Below, piece after piece: positions 17,363-26,660 of a DNA stretch of 64,000 nt. This stretch comes from Natronosalvus vescus (GTDB lineage: Archaea > Halobacteriota > Halobacteria > Halobacteriales > Natrialbaceae), in contig NZ_CP099546.1 in the NCBI RefSeq assembly GCF_023973145.1, forward strand, positions 2,480,001 through 2,544,000, written 5' to 3'. The first letter of the stretch is position 1, and each line of letters opens with the position of its first letter. The position numbers were made by a program, and so were the translations under genes. The notes below the pieces were generated by a model. It was given only the letters and a program-made list of their open reading frames with translations, did no database searches and was not told the origin of the DNA.

Positions 17363-19429
17363 ATGATCATCGACGGCGTGTCGACGGGCACGCTGATCGT
17401 CTTCGCACTCATCGCTATCGCGCTCGTCCTCTTCGTCTCCGAACTGATCCCCAACGACGTGACGGCGATCGGGATCATCGTCGCGTTGGCCCTCCTCGAG
17501 CCGTTCACCGGCGTCGGTTCCCGGACGGCCATCTCGGGATTTGCCAGCACGGCGACGATCACAATCGTCGCGATGTACATGCTCAGTGCGGGCATTCAAC
17601 GAACCGGTCTCGTTCAGCGACTCGGTCTGGTGCTCGCCCGGTTCACCAGAGGGAACCATCGTCGTGCTCTGTTGGCGACGATCGCGACGACCGGGCCGCT
17701 CGCTGGGTTCATCAACAACACGCCGGTCGTGGCAATTTTCGTCCCGATGATCTCCGACCTCGCCGAGAAGATCGGCGTCTCGCCGTCGAAACTCCTGTTG
17801 CCGCTGTCGTACGCGGCGATCCTCGGCGGCACGCTGACGCTGATCGGCACCTCGACGAACTTGCTCGCCAGCGAGTTTGCCGTGGGCATGCTCGGTCGCC
17901 AGCCGATCGGGATGTTCGAGTTTACGCTCCTCGGTCTCCTGGTACTGGTCGTCGGTCTCGTCTATCTCGCGACCGTCGGCTGGTGGCTCACACCTGCACG
18001 CGTTCCGGTGGATGCGGACCTCGTCGTGGAGTTCGACCTCGAGGATCACCTCACCCAGGTTCGCGTCGGTTCGAACGCCGCCCCGATCGGTCTCACCGTC
18101 GGCGAACTCGAGGCACAGCAGGAGGCGAACGTTCGCGTCCTCCAGCTCCGGCGTGCGGCCGACGTGGACGACAGCCCGACGGACGTCGACACTCCGCTCG
18201 AGTACGACGATGGTGGTGACAGAGCTACGGACACCGACACCGACACCGTACTCGAGTACGACGCCGAGGAGGGCAGCAAATCGGGAATCCAGCGGACAGC
18301 GGCGACCGCTCAGGGCGAGCACCCCCAACAGGAACTCGAGACCGCTTCAGCACCTGACGCTCGAGCGATCGACCAACCCAACGAATCGTTCGTCGCCGTG
18401 TCGTCCGACCAGCGGATCCGGGAGGGGGACGTGCTCACCGTCCACGGCACGCTGCAGGCGGTCAATCGCTTCGTCGAGAACCAGCGACTGCGGCAACTCG
18501 TTCGGGAACCGGTGACCGAGGAGACGTTCGACGACGCCTCGAGCGAGGACCTGCTGGCGAAAGCGGTCGTCCCTGAGGACTCGACGTTCGTCGGTGAGCC
18601 GCTCTCGGAGGCTCGATTTCGCGATGTCTATCGAACCACCGTTCTGGCGATTCGTCGCGACGGCGATCTCCTCCGAACCGAGCTACAGGACGTTCGACTC
18701 GAGCCCGGTGATCTCCTCCTGGTGCAGACGGTTCCCAGCACCATCGAGCACCTCGCCGACTCGAGGGAACTCATCGTCATCGAGGAGGACGCGGTCGACC
18801 GGTTTCTCGAGGGCGATCCGGAGACGCTCGCCCCGCTGTCAGCACGAACGCCGATCGCTGTCGCGATTATGGCCGGCGTCATCGGTGCGGCCGCCGTCGG
18901 CATCGCCCCGATCGTGATCACGGCCCTCGCCGGAGTCTTCCTCATGGTCGTCACCGGCTGTCTCTCGACGGGCGAAGCGTACGACGCCGTCTCCTGGAAC
19001 ATCGTCTTTCTCCTCGCCGGCGTGATCCCGCTCGGGATCGCACTCGAGTCGACCGGCGGCTCACAGCTTCTCGCCAACGGGCTCGTCGGAACCGGCGAAT
19101 TCCTGCCGCTGGCCCTGGTACTCCTGTTGTTCTACATCGTCACGGGACTGCTGGCGAACGTCATCACGCCGGTCGCGACGGTTGTGTTGATGATCCCCGT
19201 CGCCGTCGACGCGGCGGTGAGCCTGGGGGCGACGCCGTTCTCGTTCCTGCTCGCGGTGATGTTCGCGTCCGCGACGTCATTTATGACACCGGTGGGTTAT
19301 CAGACGAATCTGATGGTGTACGGCCCCGGCGGATACGAGTTCGCCGATTTCGTCAAGGTCGGTGGCCCGTTGCAGTTACTGCTCGCGTTCGTCACGACGG
19401 GCGGTATCGTCTTCATCTGGGGGCTGTGA
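17363..19429 (+). CDS. SLC13-type permease with central RCK_C (TrkA-C) domains
   Basis: The 688-aa integral membrane protein has two transmembrane halves, about residues 1-215 and 490-688, each with the family's hairpin motifs (NNTPVVAIFVP and the SxxTNLLAS-like GTSTNLLASEF in the first; NVITPVATVVLM and GYQTNLMVYGPGGY in the second). Between them are two cytoplasmic RCK_C-type regulatory domains separated by a disordered acidic spacer (about 275-330). The family moves sulfate, dicarboxylates or other anions, often with sodium. The substrate cannot be read from sequence. It stands alone, convergent with the lysine operon. Confidence 0.9.
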   Translation: MIIDGVSTGTLIVFALIAIALVLFVSELIPNDVTAIGIIVALALLEPFTGVGSRTAISGFASTATITIVAMYMLSAGIQRTGLVQRLGLVLARFTRGNHRRALLATIATTGPLAGFINNTPVVAIFVPMISDLAEKIGVSPSKLLLPLSYAAILGGTLTLIGTSTNLLASEFAVGMLGRQPIGMFEFTLLGLLVLVVGLVYLATVGWWLTPARVPVDADLVVEFDLEDHLTQVRVGSNAAPIGLTVGELEAQQEANVRVLQLRRAADVDDSPTDVDTPLEYDDGGDRATDTDTDTVLEYDAEEGSKSGIQRTAATAQGEHPQQELETASAPDARAIDQPNESFVAVSSDQRIREGDVLTVHGTLQAVNRFVENQRLRQLVREPVTEETFDDASSEDLLAKAVVPEDSTFVGEPLSEARFRDVYRTTVLAIRRDGDLLRTELQDVRLEPGDLLLVQTVPSTIEHLADSRELIVIEEDAVDRFLEGDPETLAPLSARTPIAVAIMAGVIGAAAVGIAPIVITALAGVFLMVVTGCLSTGEAYDAVSWNIVFLLAGVIPLGIALESTGGSQLLANGLVGTGEFLPLALVLLLFYIVTGLLANVITPVATVVLMIPVAVDAAVSLGATPFSFLLAVMFASATSFMTPVGYQTNLMVYGPGGYEFADFVKVGGPLQLLLAFVTTGGIVFIWGL

Positions 19430-19462
19430 GAACCCTCTCCAGTTAGTGTGGAAAATAGCCAC

Positions 19463-20611
19463 TCAGGCCGACTCGAGCACTCTCCTCACCGCCTCGTCAG
19501 CAGCAAGCACGTCTGCACGACGAACGTACTCCCGAGGCGAGTGGGCGACGGCCCCTTCGTCGTCTGCCAGTTCACCCGGCCCGAAGACGACCGTCGGCGC
19601 GTGAGCGGCGAAGTACGAGGCTTCGGTGGCGGCCGTGAACGGTCGGACGTCGCCTCCGGAGGCCTCAACGAGGGCGTCTACGACCGCCGCCTCGCGGTCG
19701 GTCTCCCAGGCCTCGAGGAACGGCGTCGGCCGATCGGTAAAGGCGAAGTCGACGCCGACGGCCTCGGGAACAGCGACCTCGAGGTGCTCGAGCAACGCAC
19801 CCTCGAACGTCTCGGTCGTCTCCGGGGGAACGCTTCGCCGGTCGATCGTCAGCCGAACCTGGTCAGGCACCTGATTCGTCGCTCCACCGCCGTCGACCAC
19901 CGTCGGCGTGAGCGTCGCGCTGCCGAGGTCGGGGTGTTCGGGCGGTGCGTCCGAGCGGTCGTCGAACGTCTCGAGGGCCCCGAGCACTGGCTCGAGGGCG
20001 GCGATGGCGTTCACGCCCGACTGCGGTTCGGCGGCGTGGGCGTTCGCGCCCGAGAGTGTAATCGTCCCCTCGAAGCGCCCCTTCGCGGCCGTGCAGACGT
20101 CGAGGCCGGTCGGCTCGCCGACGATGACGGCGTCGGCGTCCCGGATGGGTGAATCGGAGCGGGCGACGAGGGCGTGGGCTCCCGTCGACAGCACCTCCTC
20201 GTCGGGCGTGATCGCGAGCGTCACTCGGCCGGCGGGATCTGCCTCCAAAAATGCAGACAGTAGCACCGCGACTTGCCCCTTCGCGTCACAGGAACCCCGG
20301 CCGCGGATCGCGTCGCCGTCGGCCTCGCAGGGGACGTGCGGGGAGACGGTGTCGATGTGGGTGTTGAGGACGTAGTGGGGGGCGTCTCCGCCCGTCGAGG
20401 CCGGTGAGGCTGGGTCGCCGCTCGCCCGTTCGCCTCGAGTCGCCAGCACGTTCCCCGCCTCGTCGACCGCCGGCTCGAGCCCGTGTTCCTCGAGCGTCTC
20501 GACCAGGAAATCCCGCATACGACCGACGCCCGCGTCGGGGTGAGAGGGGATGGAAACGGCCTCCTCGAGGAACGCGAGGGGATCGAATTCGAAATCGCTG
20601 CCCCTCGTCAT
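19463..20611 (-). CDS. dapE: M20 family deacylase, probable succinyl-diaminopimelate desuccinylase
   Basis: The enzyme would release L,L-diaminopimelate from its N-succinyl form. The 382-aa M20 protein has the metal segment LNTHIDTVSP (about residues 79-88), the bridging Asp in RGRGSCDAKGQVA (about 103-115), Glu in TPDEEVLSTGAHAL (about 141-154) and the inserted dimerisation domain. It is last in the dapA-dapB-dapD-lysA-dapF-dapE operon and overlaps dapF by 4 bp. Related M20 enzymes such as LysK remove other acyl carriers. The presence of a succinyltransferase gene upstream favours DapE. Confidence 0.88.
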   Translation of the reverse strand: MTRGSDFEFDPLAFLEEAVSIPSHPDAGVGRMRDFLVETLEEHGLEPAVDEAGNVLATRGERASGDPASPASTGGDAPHYVLNTHIDTVSPHVPCEADGDAIRGRGSCDAKGQVAVLLSAFLEADPAGRVTLAITPDEEVLSTGAHALVARSDSPIRDADAVIVGEPTGLDVCTAAKGRFEGTITLSGANAHAAEPQSGVNAIAALEPVLGALETFDDRSDAPPEHPDLGSATLTPTVVDGGGATNQVPDQVRLTIDRRSVPPETTETFEGALLEHLEVAVPEAVGVDFAFTDRPTPFLEAWETDREAAVVDALVEASGGDVRPFTAATEASYFAAHAPTVVFGPGELADDEGAVAHSPREYVRRADVLAADEAVRRVLESA

Positions 20612-21471
20612 AGGTCGAACGACGAGAAGTGCGTCGACTGTACTTCGCCGTCGAACTCGTGTTCGACCGGGCCGAGCAACGTCGCGGTCTCGCCGTCGAA
20701 GCGGATCTCGAGGTCGCCGCCGGGCAGGCTGATAGGGATGGCGTCGGCGTCGACGAGATCGAGTCGACGGGCCGCGGCCGCGATGGCCACCGCGCCGGTT
20801 CCGCAGGCGTCGGTCTCGCCCTCGACGCCGCGCTCGAACGTCCGTTGGCGGAAACCGCCCTCTCCCTCGCCCTTGACGTCGCCGTCGACGCTTGCCAGGG
20901 TGACGTTCGTCCCCAGCGGGAAGTCTTCGGCGTGACGAACGGGCGGCGCGACGGCCTCCAGATCCACGGCGTCGACGTCCTCGACGAACGCGACGGCGTG
21001 GGGAACGCCCGTGTTAAGGACGCTCACCTCGAGGCCCTCGATCGACTCCTCGAGGACGGGGTCGTCGGCGCGAATCGGGACGGCCGGCGGATCGAACGTC
21101 GGCTCGCCCATCTCGACGGCGATCCGGTCGCCGTCGCGGGCGGCGTGGCGCGTCCCGGCCTGGGTGTCGATCATGACCTCGTCGCTGCCGGTGCGCTCCA
21201 TCGCCCACTGGCCCGCGACGCGGGCACCGTTGCCACACATCGGGGCCGTGCTGCCATCGGGCTGGACGAGGGTCATGATCACCCGCGGTGGGTTGTAGCG
21301 ATCCTCGAGGGCCAGAAAGAGGATGCCGTCGGCGCCGACGCCGGTCTCGCGGTCGCACTCGCGGGAGGCGAGCGCCCGTCGGTCGGGGACGTAGGTTTCG
21401 GCGTCGATGACGAGGAAGTCGTTCCCCGTTCCGTGGTACTTTCCGAATTCGATGTCGGCGAAGGCGCTCAT
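20608..21471 (-). CDS. dapF: Diaminopimelate epimerase
   Basis: The enzyme converts L,L-diaminopimelate to the meso form by a two-base, two-cysteine mechanism. Both catalytic cysteines are visible: MCGNGARVAGQ (about residues 78-88) and TDACGTGAVAI (about 216-226). The opening segment FGKYHGTGNDFLVIDA is diagnostic of the family. The 287-aa length is typical. It overlaps lysA upstream by 4 bp and dapE downstream by 4 bp, so the three are translationally coupled. Confidence 0.96.
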   Translation of the reverse strand: MSAFADIEFGKYHGTGNDFLVIDAETYVPDRRALASRECDRETGVGADGILFLALEDRYNPPRVIMTLVQPDGSTAPMCGNGARVAGQWAMERTGSDEVMIDTQAGTRHAARDGDRIAVEMGEPTFDPPAVPIRADDPVLEESIEGLEVSVLNTGVPHAVAFVEDVDAVDLEAVAPPVRHAEDFPLGTNVTLASVDGDVKGEGEGGFRQRTFERGVEGETDACGTGAVAIAAAARRLDLVDADAIPISLPGGDLEIRFDGETATLLGPVEHEFDGEVQSTHFSSFDL

Positions 21472-22844
21472 CGGGACACCTCCTGCGGTGATTCGTCGGC
21501 CTGTAACTCGCTGTCTAGTACGTGTCGCTCGAGCCGAACGACGTCCTCGATCGTCTCTCGCCGTCGGGAAAGTCGCGCGTCGCCGTCAGCCTCGAGCACC
21601 ACCGACGCTGGCCGCGGACGGGAGTTGTAGGTGCTCGCCATCTCGTACCCGTAGGCACCCGCGTTGCCGATCGCGAGCAGATCGCCTCGAACCGTTTCCG
21701 GGAGCGCACGGTCGGTACAGAACACGTCCGAACTCTCGCAGATGGGGCCGGTGACGGTCTGCTCACGGGTCGGTCGACCGTTCGCGTCGACTGTGAGGTT
21801 TCGGATCGCGTGGAACGACCCGTACATCGCCGGTCGCGCCAGGGTGGTCATCCCCGCGTCGACGCCGACGACCGTCGTCTCGGGTGCGTCCTTGACGGTG
21901 TTCACCCGCGTCAGGAGGACGCCCGCGTCGGCGACGAGGTAGCGCCCTGGTTCGATCGTCAGCCGTGCATTGCGACCATTGCGTAAGGTGGAGTCACCTT
22001 CAGTTTCCGTCTCACCGGCTGCAGATCCCGGCACCTCACCCAACGCTTCGCGGGTCGCCGCGGCGACCGCCTCGAGGTCGAGCGCCGGGTCGTCCTCCCG
22101 GTAGGGGACGCCGAAGCCGCCGCCGACGTCGACGAACTCGAGGCCGCCAACGGCGCCGGCCACCTCGCGGGCGAGGTCGCCGATCCGGGAGACGAACGCC
22201 CGGTGATCCTCGAGGTCGTCGCCCGAAACGCCGGATCCGACGTGGGCGTGGATCCCGACGACGTCGAATCCGCGTTCGGCGGCGTCGACGAGCGTCTCGA
22301 CGGCCCGATCGGCTGGCAAGCCGAACTTCGCGTCCGCACCCGTGCGAACCTTCTCGTGGTGACCCGCGCCGATGCCTGGGTTGACGCGCAGGCAGAGTCG
22401 TCCGTCGTACCCCCGTTCGACCAATCGGTCGATCGTATCGTTCGCGCCGACCGTAATCGTCAGGTCGGGGTTCTCGGCGGCGGCCTCGACGGCCACATCG
22501 AGGTCGGCGGCTGGTGGATTGACCGCCGTGTAGTGCACCTGTTCGCCCGTCGCCCCGGCCTCGAGCGCGCGGGCGAGTTCGCCGGCGGAGGCACACTCGA
22601 TGCCCGCACCCGCCTCGAGGAGCGTCTCGAGGACGTATCCGAGGGCGTTCGCCTTCGCGGCGTACAGGATTTCGGCGTCGGGGAACGCCGCCTCGAGTCG
22701 GGCGTAGTTCTCCCGTACGCGCCCGCGGTCGAGCACGTACAGCGGGGTGTCGTGAGCTTCGGCCAGCGCTCGAAGCTGGCTCCCGTCCCAGTCGCCGAGG
22801 CGGCGAACTGGCGGGTTCGATACCCCCGAATCGGCTGCGGTCAT
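21468..22844 (-). CDS. lysA: Diaminopimelate decarboxylase
   Basis: This PLP enzyme decarboxylates meso-diaminopimelate to lysine, the last step of the pathway. The PLP lysine is in EILYAAKANALG (near residue 60). Other motifs are GIHAHVGSGVSGD, EFVDVGGGFGVPY and, near the C-terminus, ICESSDVFCTD with the substrate-binding Cys. At 458 aa it is slightly long; the extra length includes a polar insertion (about residues 279-292, AAGETETEGDSTLR) before the LTIEPGRYLVADAG strand. It overlaps dapD and dapF by 4 bp each. Confidence 0.96.
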   Translation of the reverse strand: MTAADSGVSNPPVRRLGDWDGSQLRALAEAHDTPLYVLDRGRVRENYARLEAAFPDAEILYAAKANALGYVLETLLEAGAGIECASAGELARALEAGATGEQVHYTAVNPPAADLDVAVEAAAENPDLTITVGANDTIDRLVERGYDGRLCLRVNPGIGAGHHEKVRTGADAKFGLPADRAVETLVDAAERGFDVVGIHAHVGSGVSGDDLEDHRAFVSRIGDLAREVAGAVGGLEFVDVGGGFGVPYREDDPALDLEAVAAATREALGEVPGSAAGETETEGDSTLRNGRNARLTIEPGRYLVADAGVLLTRVNTVKDAPETTVVGVDAGMTTLARPAMYGSFHAIRNLTVDANGRPTREQTVTGPICESSDVFCTDRALPETVRGDLLAIGNAGAYGYEMASTYNSRPRPASVVLEADGDARLSRRRETIEDVVRLERHVLDSELQADESPQEVSR

Positions 22845-23680
22845 TGGTCTCGTAACACCTCTTCTCGTTCCGAGCGCTCGAGGGTACGATCCTCGAGGGC
22901 CGTCGCGACGACGGCTGGCTTGTAGGCCCCGCCCTCGAACAGGTCGTGTTCGCCGATGGATGATTCGACGAACCGCGTGAATGCCCGCCGTTCGGGTGGC
23001 AGTTCGCCGTACAGGATCTCCTCCTCGACGAGGTCGTAGACGGGGATTCTCGGCGTGAGCAGTGTATTCTCCCCCACGACGGAGTCCTCCCCGACGACGA
23101 AGCCCGAGGTGACCCGACAGCCGGCTCCCAGCGAGACGCCGTCCTCGACGACGACGGGGGCGCTCTCGACGGGCTCGAGCACACCGCCGATGAGCGTGTT
23201 CGCGCCGAGTTTGACGTTTGCGCCGATCTGTGCACAGGAGCCGACGGTGTCACAGGAGTCGACCAGCGCGCCGTCGCCGACGTACGCGCCGATGTTGACG
23301 AACGCCGGACTCATCAGGATGCAGTTCGATCCGACGTGGGCACCTCGTCGGACGACCGTTCCGTCGGGCGTATTTCGGGAGCCGCGCTCGCCAAAGTCGC
23401 TCGAGTCCGCGAGCGGGAGGACGTCGTTGTACGTGACGTCGCCGTACTCGCGGGTGCGGGTCTCACGTAGCCCGAAGTTGAGGAGGATGCCCTGTTTCAC
23501 CCAGGCGTTCGCCTCCCAGGTGCCGTCACGAGGTTCGGCCGCCCGCACCTCGCCGGCCTCGAGCGCGTCGAGGAAGGCATCGAGGGTTGCGTAGTCGCCC
23601 TCGGTGGCGGTCTCGGCGGCGACGTCGTCGGTCTGATAGCGGTTCCAGAGGTCGGTGATGTCGGATTCGAGCGTGGTCAT
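22841..23680 (-). CDS. dapD: Tetrahydrodipicolinate N-succinyltransferase
   Basis: The enzyme transfers succinyl from succinyl-CoA to tetrahydrodipicolinate. The 279-aa protein has a short helical N-terminal domain and then a left-handed beta-helix of hexapeptide repeats (about residues 105-220), with GAHVGSNCILMSPAFVNIGA and GTNVKLGANTLIGG-like turns typical of DapD. Its presence shows the succinylase branch of the DAP route. It lies between dapB (43-bp gap) and lysA (4-bp overlap). Confidence 0.94.
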   Translation of the reverse strand: MTTLESDITDLWNRYQTDDVAAETATEGDYATLDAFLDALEAGEVRAAEPRDGTWEANAWVKQGILLNFGLRETRTREYGDVTYNDVLPLADSSDFGERGSRNTPDGTVVRRGAHVGSNCILMSPAFVNIGAYVGDGALVDSCDTVGSCAQIGANVKLGANTLIGGVLEPVESAPVVVEDGVSLGAGCRVTSGFVVGEDSVVGENTLLTPRIPVYDLVEEEILYGELPPERRAFTRFVESSIGEHDLFEGGAYKPAVVATALEDRTLERSEREEVLRDQ

Positions 23681-23723
23681 GGTGGTTGGCTGGTGGTCAC
23701 AGGCGAAGGGTATAGATCGGTAG

Positions 23724-24491
23724 TCATGCAGCGATCACGTCCGAAAAGTCGTACTGTCCGGGATCCTGGTCGGCGAGCCAGACGGCCGCGTCGACGGCGC
23801 CGGCGGCGAACACGCCGCGGTCTTCGGCGCGGTGGGTGAGCCGCAGTTCCTCGTGGTTACCGGCGATCACGATCTCGTGTTCGCCGGTGACGTCTCCCGC
23901 TCTGAGAGCGTGGACGCCGATCTCGCCCCGTTCGCGTGGCTGGTCGCCCTCCCGACCGTGGGTTCGACCGGTGAAGTCGCCGGCGGCTTCGATCTCCTCG
24001 AGCAGTCGGTTGGCCGTCCCGCTCGGGGCGTCTCGCTTGCCGTTGTGGTGCGTCTCGACGAGTTCGACGTCGTAGCCCGGGAGGCTCGCGACGGCGTCGC
24101 CGATGATGTCGACGAGCGTCTGCACGCCGCGGGCGAAGTTGGGTGCGTGCAACAGGGGAATCTGTTCGCCGTACGACTCGAGTTGGTCGCGTTCACCGGC
24201 CGAAAACCCGGTGGTGCCGGTGACGAAGGCCACGCCGGCCTCCGCGCAGGCGGCGGCGTACTCGAGGGCCGATTCGGGGCCGGTGAAGTCGACGACGACC
24301 CCGGGCTCGCGCTCGGCCAGTAGGGGACCGAACTCGAGGGCGGATTCGATCTCGACGTCGCCAATTCGTTCGGGGTCGGGACGCCGGTTGACGGCGAAGG
24401 CCACCTCGCAGTCGGGACGTTCCGCGACGATGGCGAGGACGCGTCGGCCCATGCGGCCCGCGGCCCCCGTGATCCCGACCCGGATTGCCAT
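23724..24491 (-). CDS. dapB: 4-hydroxy-tetrahydrodipicolinate reductase
   Basis: The enzyme reduces hydroxy-tetrahydrodipicolinate with NAD(P)H. The Rossmann motif GITGAAGRMGRRVL is at residues 7-20. FVTGTTGFS and the substrate-binding EXHHXXKxDAPSGTA block (ETHHNGKRDAPSGTA) are clear. I chose the ATG at 24491, which overlaps the dapA stop by one base (TGATG). A GTG three bases upstream is also in frame. It is second in the lysine operon. Confidence 0.95.
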   Translation of the reverse strand: MAIRVGITGAAGRMGRRVLAIVAERPDCEVAFAVNRRPDPERIGDVEIESALEFGPLLAEREPGVVVDFTGPESALEYAAACAEAGVAFVTGTTGFSAGERDQLESYGEQIPLLHAPNFARGVQTLVDIIGDAVASLPGYDVELVETHHNGKRDAPSGTANRLLEEIEAAGDFTGRTHGREGDQPRERGEIGVHALRAGDVTGEHEIVIAGNHEELRLTHRAEDRGVFAAGAVDAAVWLADQDPGQYDFSDVIAA

Positions 24492-25405
24492 CACTCGGCC
24501 TCCGCCCGGGAGACGGGACGGTTCTCCAGATCCTCGAGTACGGCCTCGAGGTGGTCGCGGTGTTCCTCGTCGAGTCGGGTGAGCGGCGAGCGCATCCGCG
24601 CCGGGCCGTAGCCGCGGATTTCCATGGCTTCGTTCACGGGGATCGGGTTGGTCTCGACGAACAGCGCGCGCATCAGCGGGCCGAGTTCGTGGTGGATCGC
24701 GCGTGCGCGCTCGTAGTCCCCCTCGAGGGCGGCTCCGACCTTCGCGACGGTTCGCTCGGGTTCGATGTTGGCGACGACGCTGATCGCACCGTTGCCGCCG
24801 ACCGAGAGGATCGGGACGTTGAGCGGGTCGTCACCCGAGAGGACGGCGAAGTCCTGATCGGTCGTCCGCTCGACGATCTCGCCGATCGCGCCGAGGTCAC
24901 CTTCGGCGGCCTTGTACCCCGCGATGTTTGGATGGCTCGCGAGGTCGACGACCGTGTCGGGTTCGATCGTTCGGCCCGTCCGGGACGGGACGTTGTAGAC
25001 GATCTGTGGGACGTCGACCGCGTCGGCAATCGTCCGGTAGTGCTCGAGCAGTCCCTGTTGTTCGGGCTTGTTGTAGTACGGCGAGATCAGGAGGAGGCCG
25101 TCCGCGCCGGCGTCCGCCGCGCGTTCGGAAAGCTCCAGGGCCTCGCGGGTGTTGTTCGAGCCGGTACCGGCGATGACCGGTACGTCGTCGACGGCGTCGA
25201 TCACCGCCTCCACGACGCGAACGTGTTCGTCGTGGGTCAGGGTGGCCGATTCGCCGGTCGAGCCGACGGGAACGAGTCCGTCGACGCCGGCAGCCTCGAG
25301 GCGCCGGGCGTCAGCTTGCAGTGTGTCGAAGTCGATGCGTTCGTCGGCGTCGAACGGCGTACACATCGCCGGAAAGACGCCAGTGAAGTCGATGTCGTGT
25401 GTCAT
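24491..25405 (-). CDS. dapA: 4-hydroxy-tetrahydrodipicolinate synthase
   Basis: This aldolase joins pyruvate and aspartate semialdehyde, the first committed step to lysine. The 304-aa TIM barrel has PVGSTGESATLTHDEH (about residues 46-61), the catalytic tyrosine in IVYNVPSRTG and the Schiff-base lysine in IAGYKAAEGD. It is the first gene of the lysine operon and sets its promoter upstream of 25405. A second, more divergent DapA-like gene is at 41562. The other lysine genes (lysC, asd, the aminotransferase) are elsewhere. Confidence 0.95.
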   Translation of the reverse strand: MTHDIDFTGVFPAMCTPFDADERIDFDTLQADARRLEAAGVDGLVPVGSTGESATLTHDEHVRVVEAVIDAVDDVPVIAGTGSNNTREALELSERAADAGADGLLLISPYYNKPEQQGLLEHYRTIADAVDVPQIVYNVPSRTGRTIEPDTVVDLASHPNIAGYKAAEGDLGAIGEIVERTTDQDFAVLSGDDPLNVPILSVGGNGAISVVANIEPERTVAKVGAALEGDYERARAIHHELGPLMRALFVETNPIPVNEAMEIRGYGPARMRSPLTRLDEEHRDHLEAVLEDLENRPVSRAEAE

Positions 25406-25765
25406 TGGTCTGGATCTGGATGCTGTGGTGTGGTCGAAGCGATGCAGCCGATCCGGCTACCGCTTCTCGGTGGTAGTTCTGGTGTGCGTTCGATCCGGGT
25501 CGCGCCCAGGACGAGGATGCCAGCCTCGCAGCGAGCGCTCTCACGCACGTTTTTTCGATTTTGTGGGGGAAAAACGGGAAGCCGCGCCGCTCGAGGACAT
25601 CGGGCGAGTCTCGAGTGGGGCGCGGCGCATACACAGTGTACGGAAGCCGGGGGACTTATCGGTTGTGACTTTCGTCAAATGCTGCCGCGTGTGCTACCAC
25701 GAAACACGACAACGCTTCGGAGTTCCCGCGGCATTTATAGGTTCGAATTGCTTACTGTGGGGTGT
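25406..25765. promoter_or_regulatory. Divergent promoter region, dapA and htpX
   Basis: This 360-bp region separates the leftward lysine operon from htpX. On the right, TTTATA at 25735-25740 lies about 26 bp before the htpX ATG, the spacing of a leaderless haloarchaeal promoter. A poly-T/poly-A patch (about 25550-25575) could be a transcript end or an AT-rich promoter element for dapA. No riboswitch-like structure was recognised. Confidence 0.55.
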
Positions 25766-26590
25766 ATGACTGACTTTGGATTGAAAGTTCGAATGGCCGT
25801 CGTGGGAGCGATCCTGTTTGGTTTCTACATGCTCGTCGCGACGTTCGGCCTGATGATGCTCGGCCCGGGTGCGTGGCCGATCGTCCTCATCGGGATCCTG
25901 ATCCTGCCGGTAATCCAGTACAAAATCGGCAAGTGGGCGGCCCTCAGAGGGGCCGAGGAGATGCCCGAGGAGGGACAGTTCCAGCAGATTCACTTCATGA
26001 CCGAATCGCTGAGCCGGAAGATGGGCATCGACAAGCCCAAACTGATGGTCATGGACATGGGTACGCCCAACGCCTTCGCCACCGGCCGCAAAGGCGCCGG
26101 CGTCGTCGTCGTCTCGACCGAACTGATCCAGTTGCTCGACCAGGACGAACTCGAGGGCGTCATCGCCCACGAACTCGCCCACATCAAAAACCGGGACGTC
26201 GTCGCCATGGTGGTCGGCAGTTCGATCGCCATGATGGTCGGCTACGTCGCCTACTTCGCGGTGCTGTTCGGCGGCCAGCGCAACATCGCCACCTACGTCC
26301 TCGCCATGGTCGCCTCGATGCTGGCGAACATGCTCGTGATGATCTTCGTGCTCGCCATCTCCCGATACCGCGAGTACGTCGCCGACGACGACGCCCGGCA
26401 GGCGATCGGCTCCGGCGACCCCCTCGCACGCGCCCTCGAGAAGATTTCACGTGGCGCGCAGGGCCGCGAGTCGAAACTCGAGGACAGTGTCAACGCGATG
26501 GCGATCTTCAACGCCGACACGAGCCTCCTGTCCCAGTTGTTTGCGACCCACCCGCCGGCCGAAAAACGCATCCAGAAACTCCGGAACTAA
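25766..26590 (+). CDS. htpX: HtpX family membrane zinc metalloprotease (M48)
   Basis: HtpX degrades misfolded membrane proteins. The 274-aa protein has two N-terminal transmembrane segments (about residues 10-55), a cytoplasmic zinc-protease domain with HELAHIKNRD (near residue 135), two further membrane segments (about 150-200), and then the third-ligand Glu region SRYREYVADDDA. The ATG at 25766 follows a TATA box at the leaderless distance. Several frame-compatible upstream starts run through the antisense of dapA and are rejected. The protein ends in PPAEKRIQKLRN, the family's usual tail. Confidence 0.95.
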   Translation: MTDFGLKVRMAVVGAILFGFYMLVATFGLMMLGPGAWPIVLIGILILPVIQYKIGKWAALRGAEEMPEEGQFQQIHFMTESLSRKMGIDKPKLMVMDMGTPNAFATGRKGAGVVVVSTELIQLLDQDELEGVIAHELAHIKNRDVVAMVVGSSIAMMVGYVAYFAVLFGGQRNIATYVLAMVASMLANMLVMIFVLAISRYREYVADDDARQAIGSGDPLARALEKISRGAQGRESKLEDSVNAMAIFNADTSLLSQLFATHPPAEKRIQKLRN

Positions 26591-26660
26591 CCCGGTCGAG
26601 TAATTTTCACCCCTCACATCGAGGGAAGCGGTTTTGACACTGGGCCACAGAGAGATCGGT

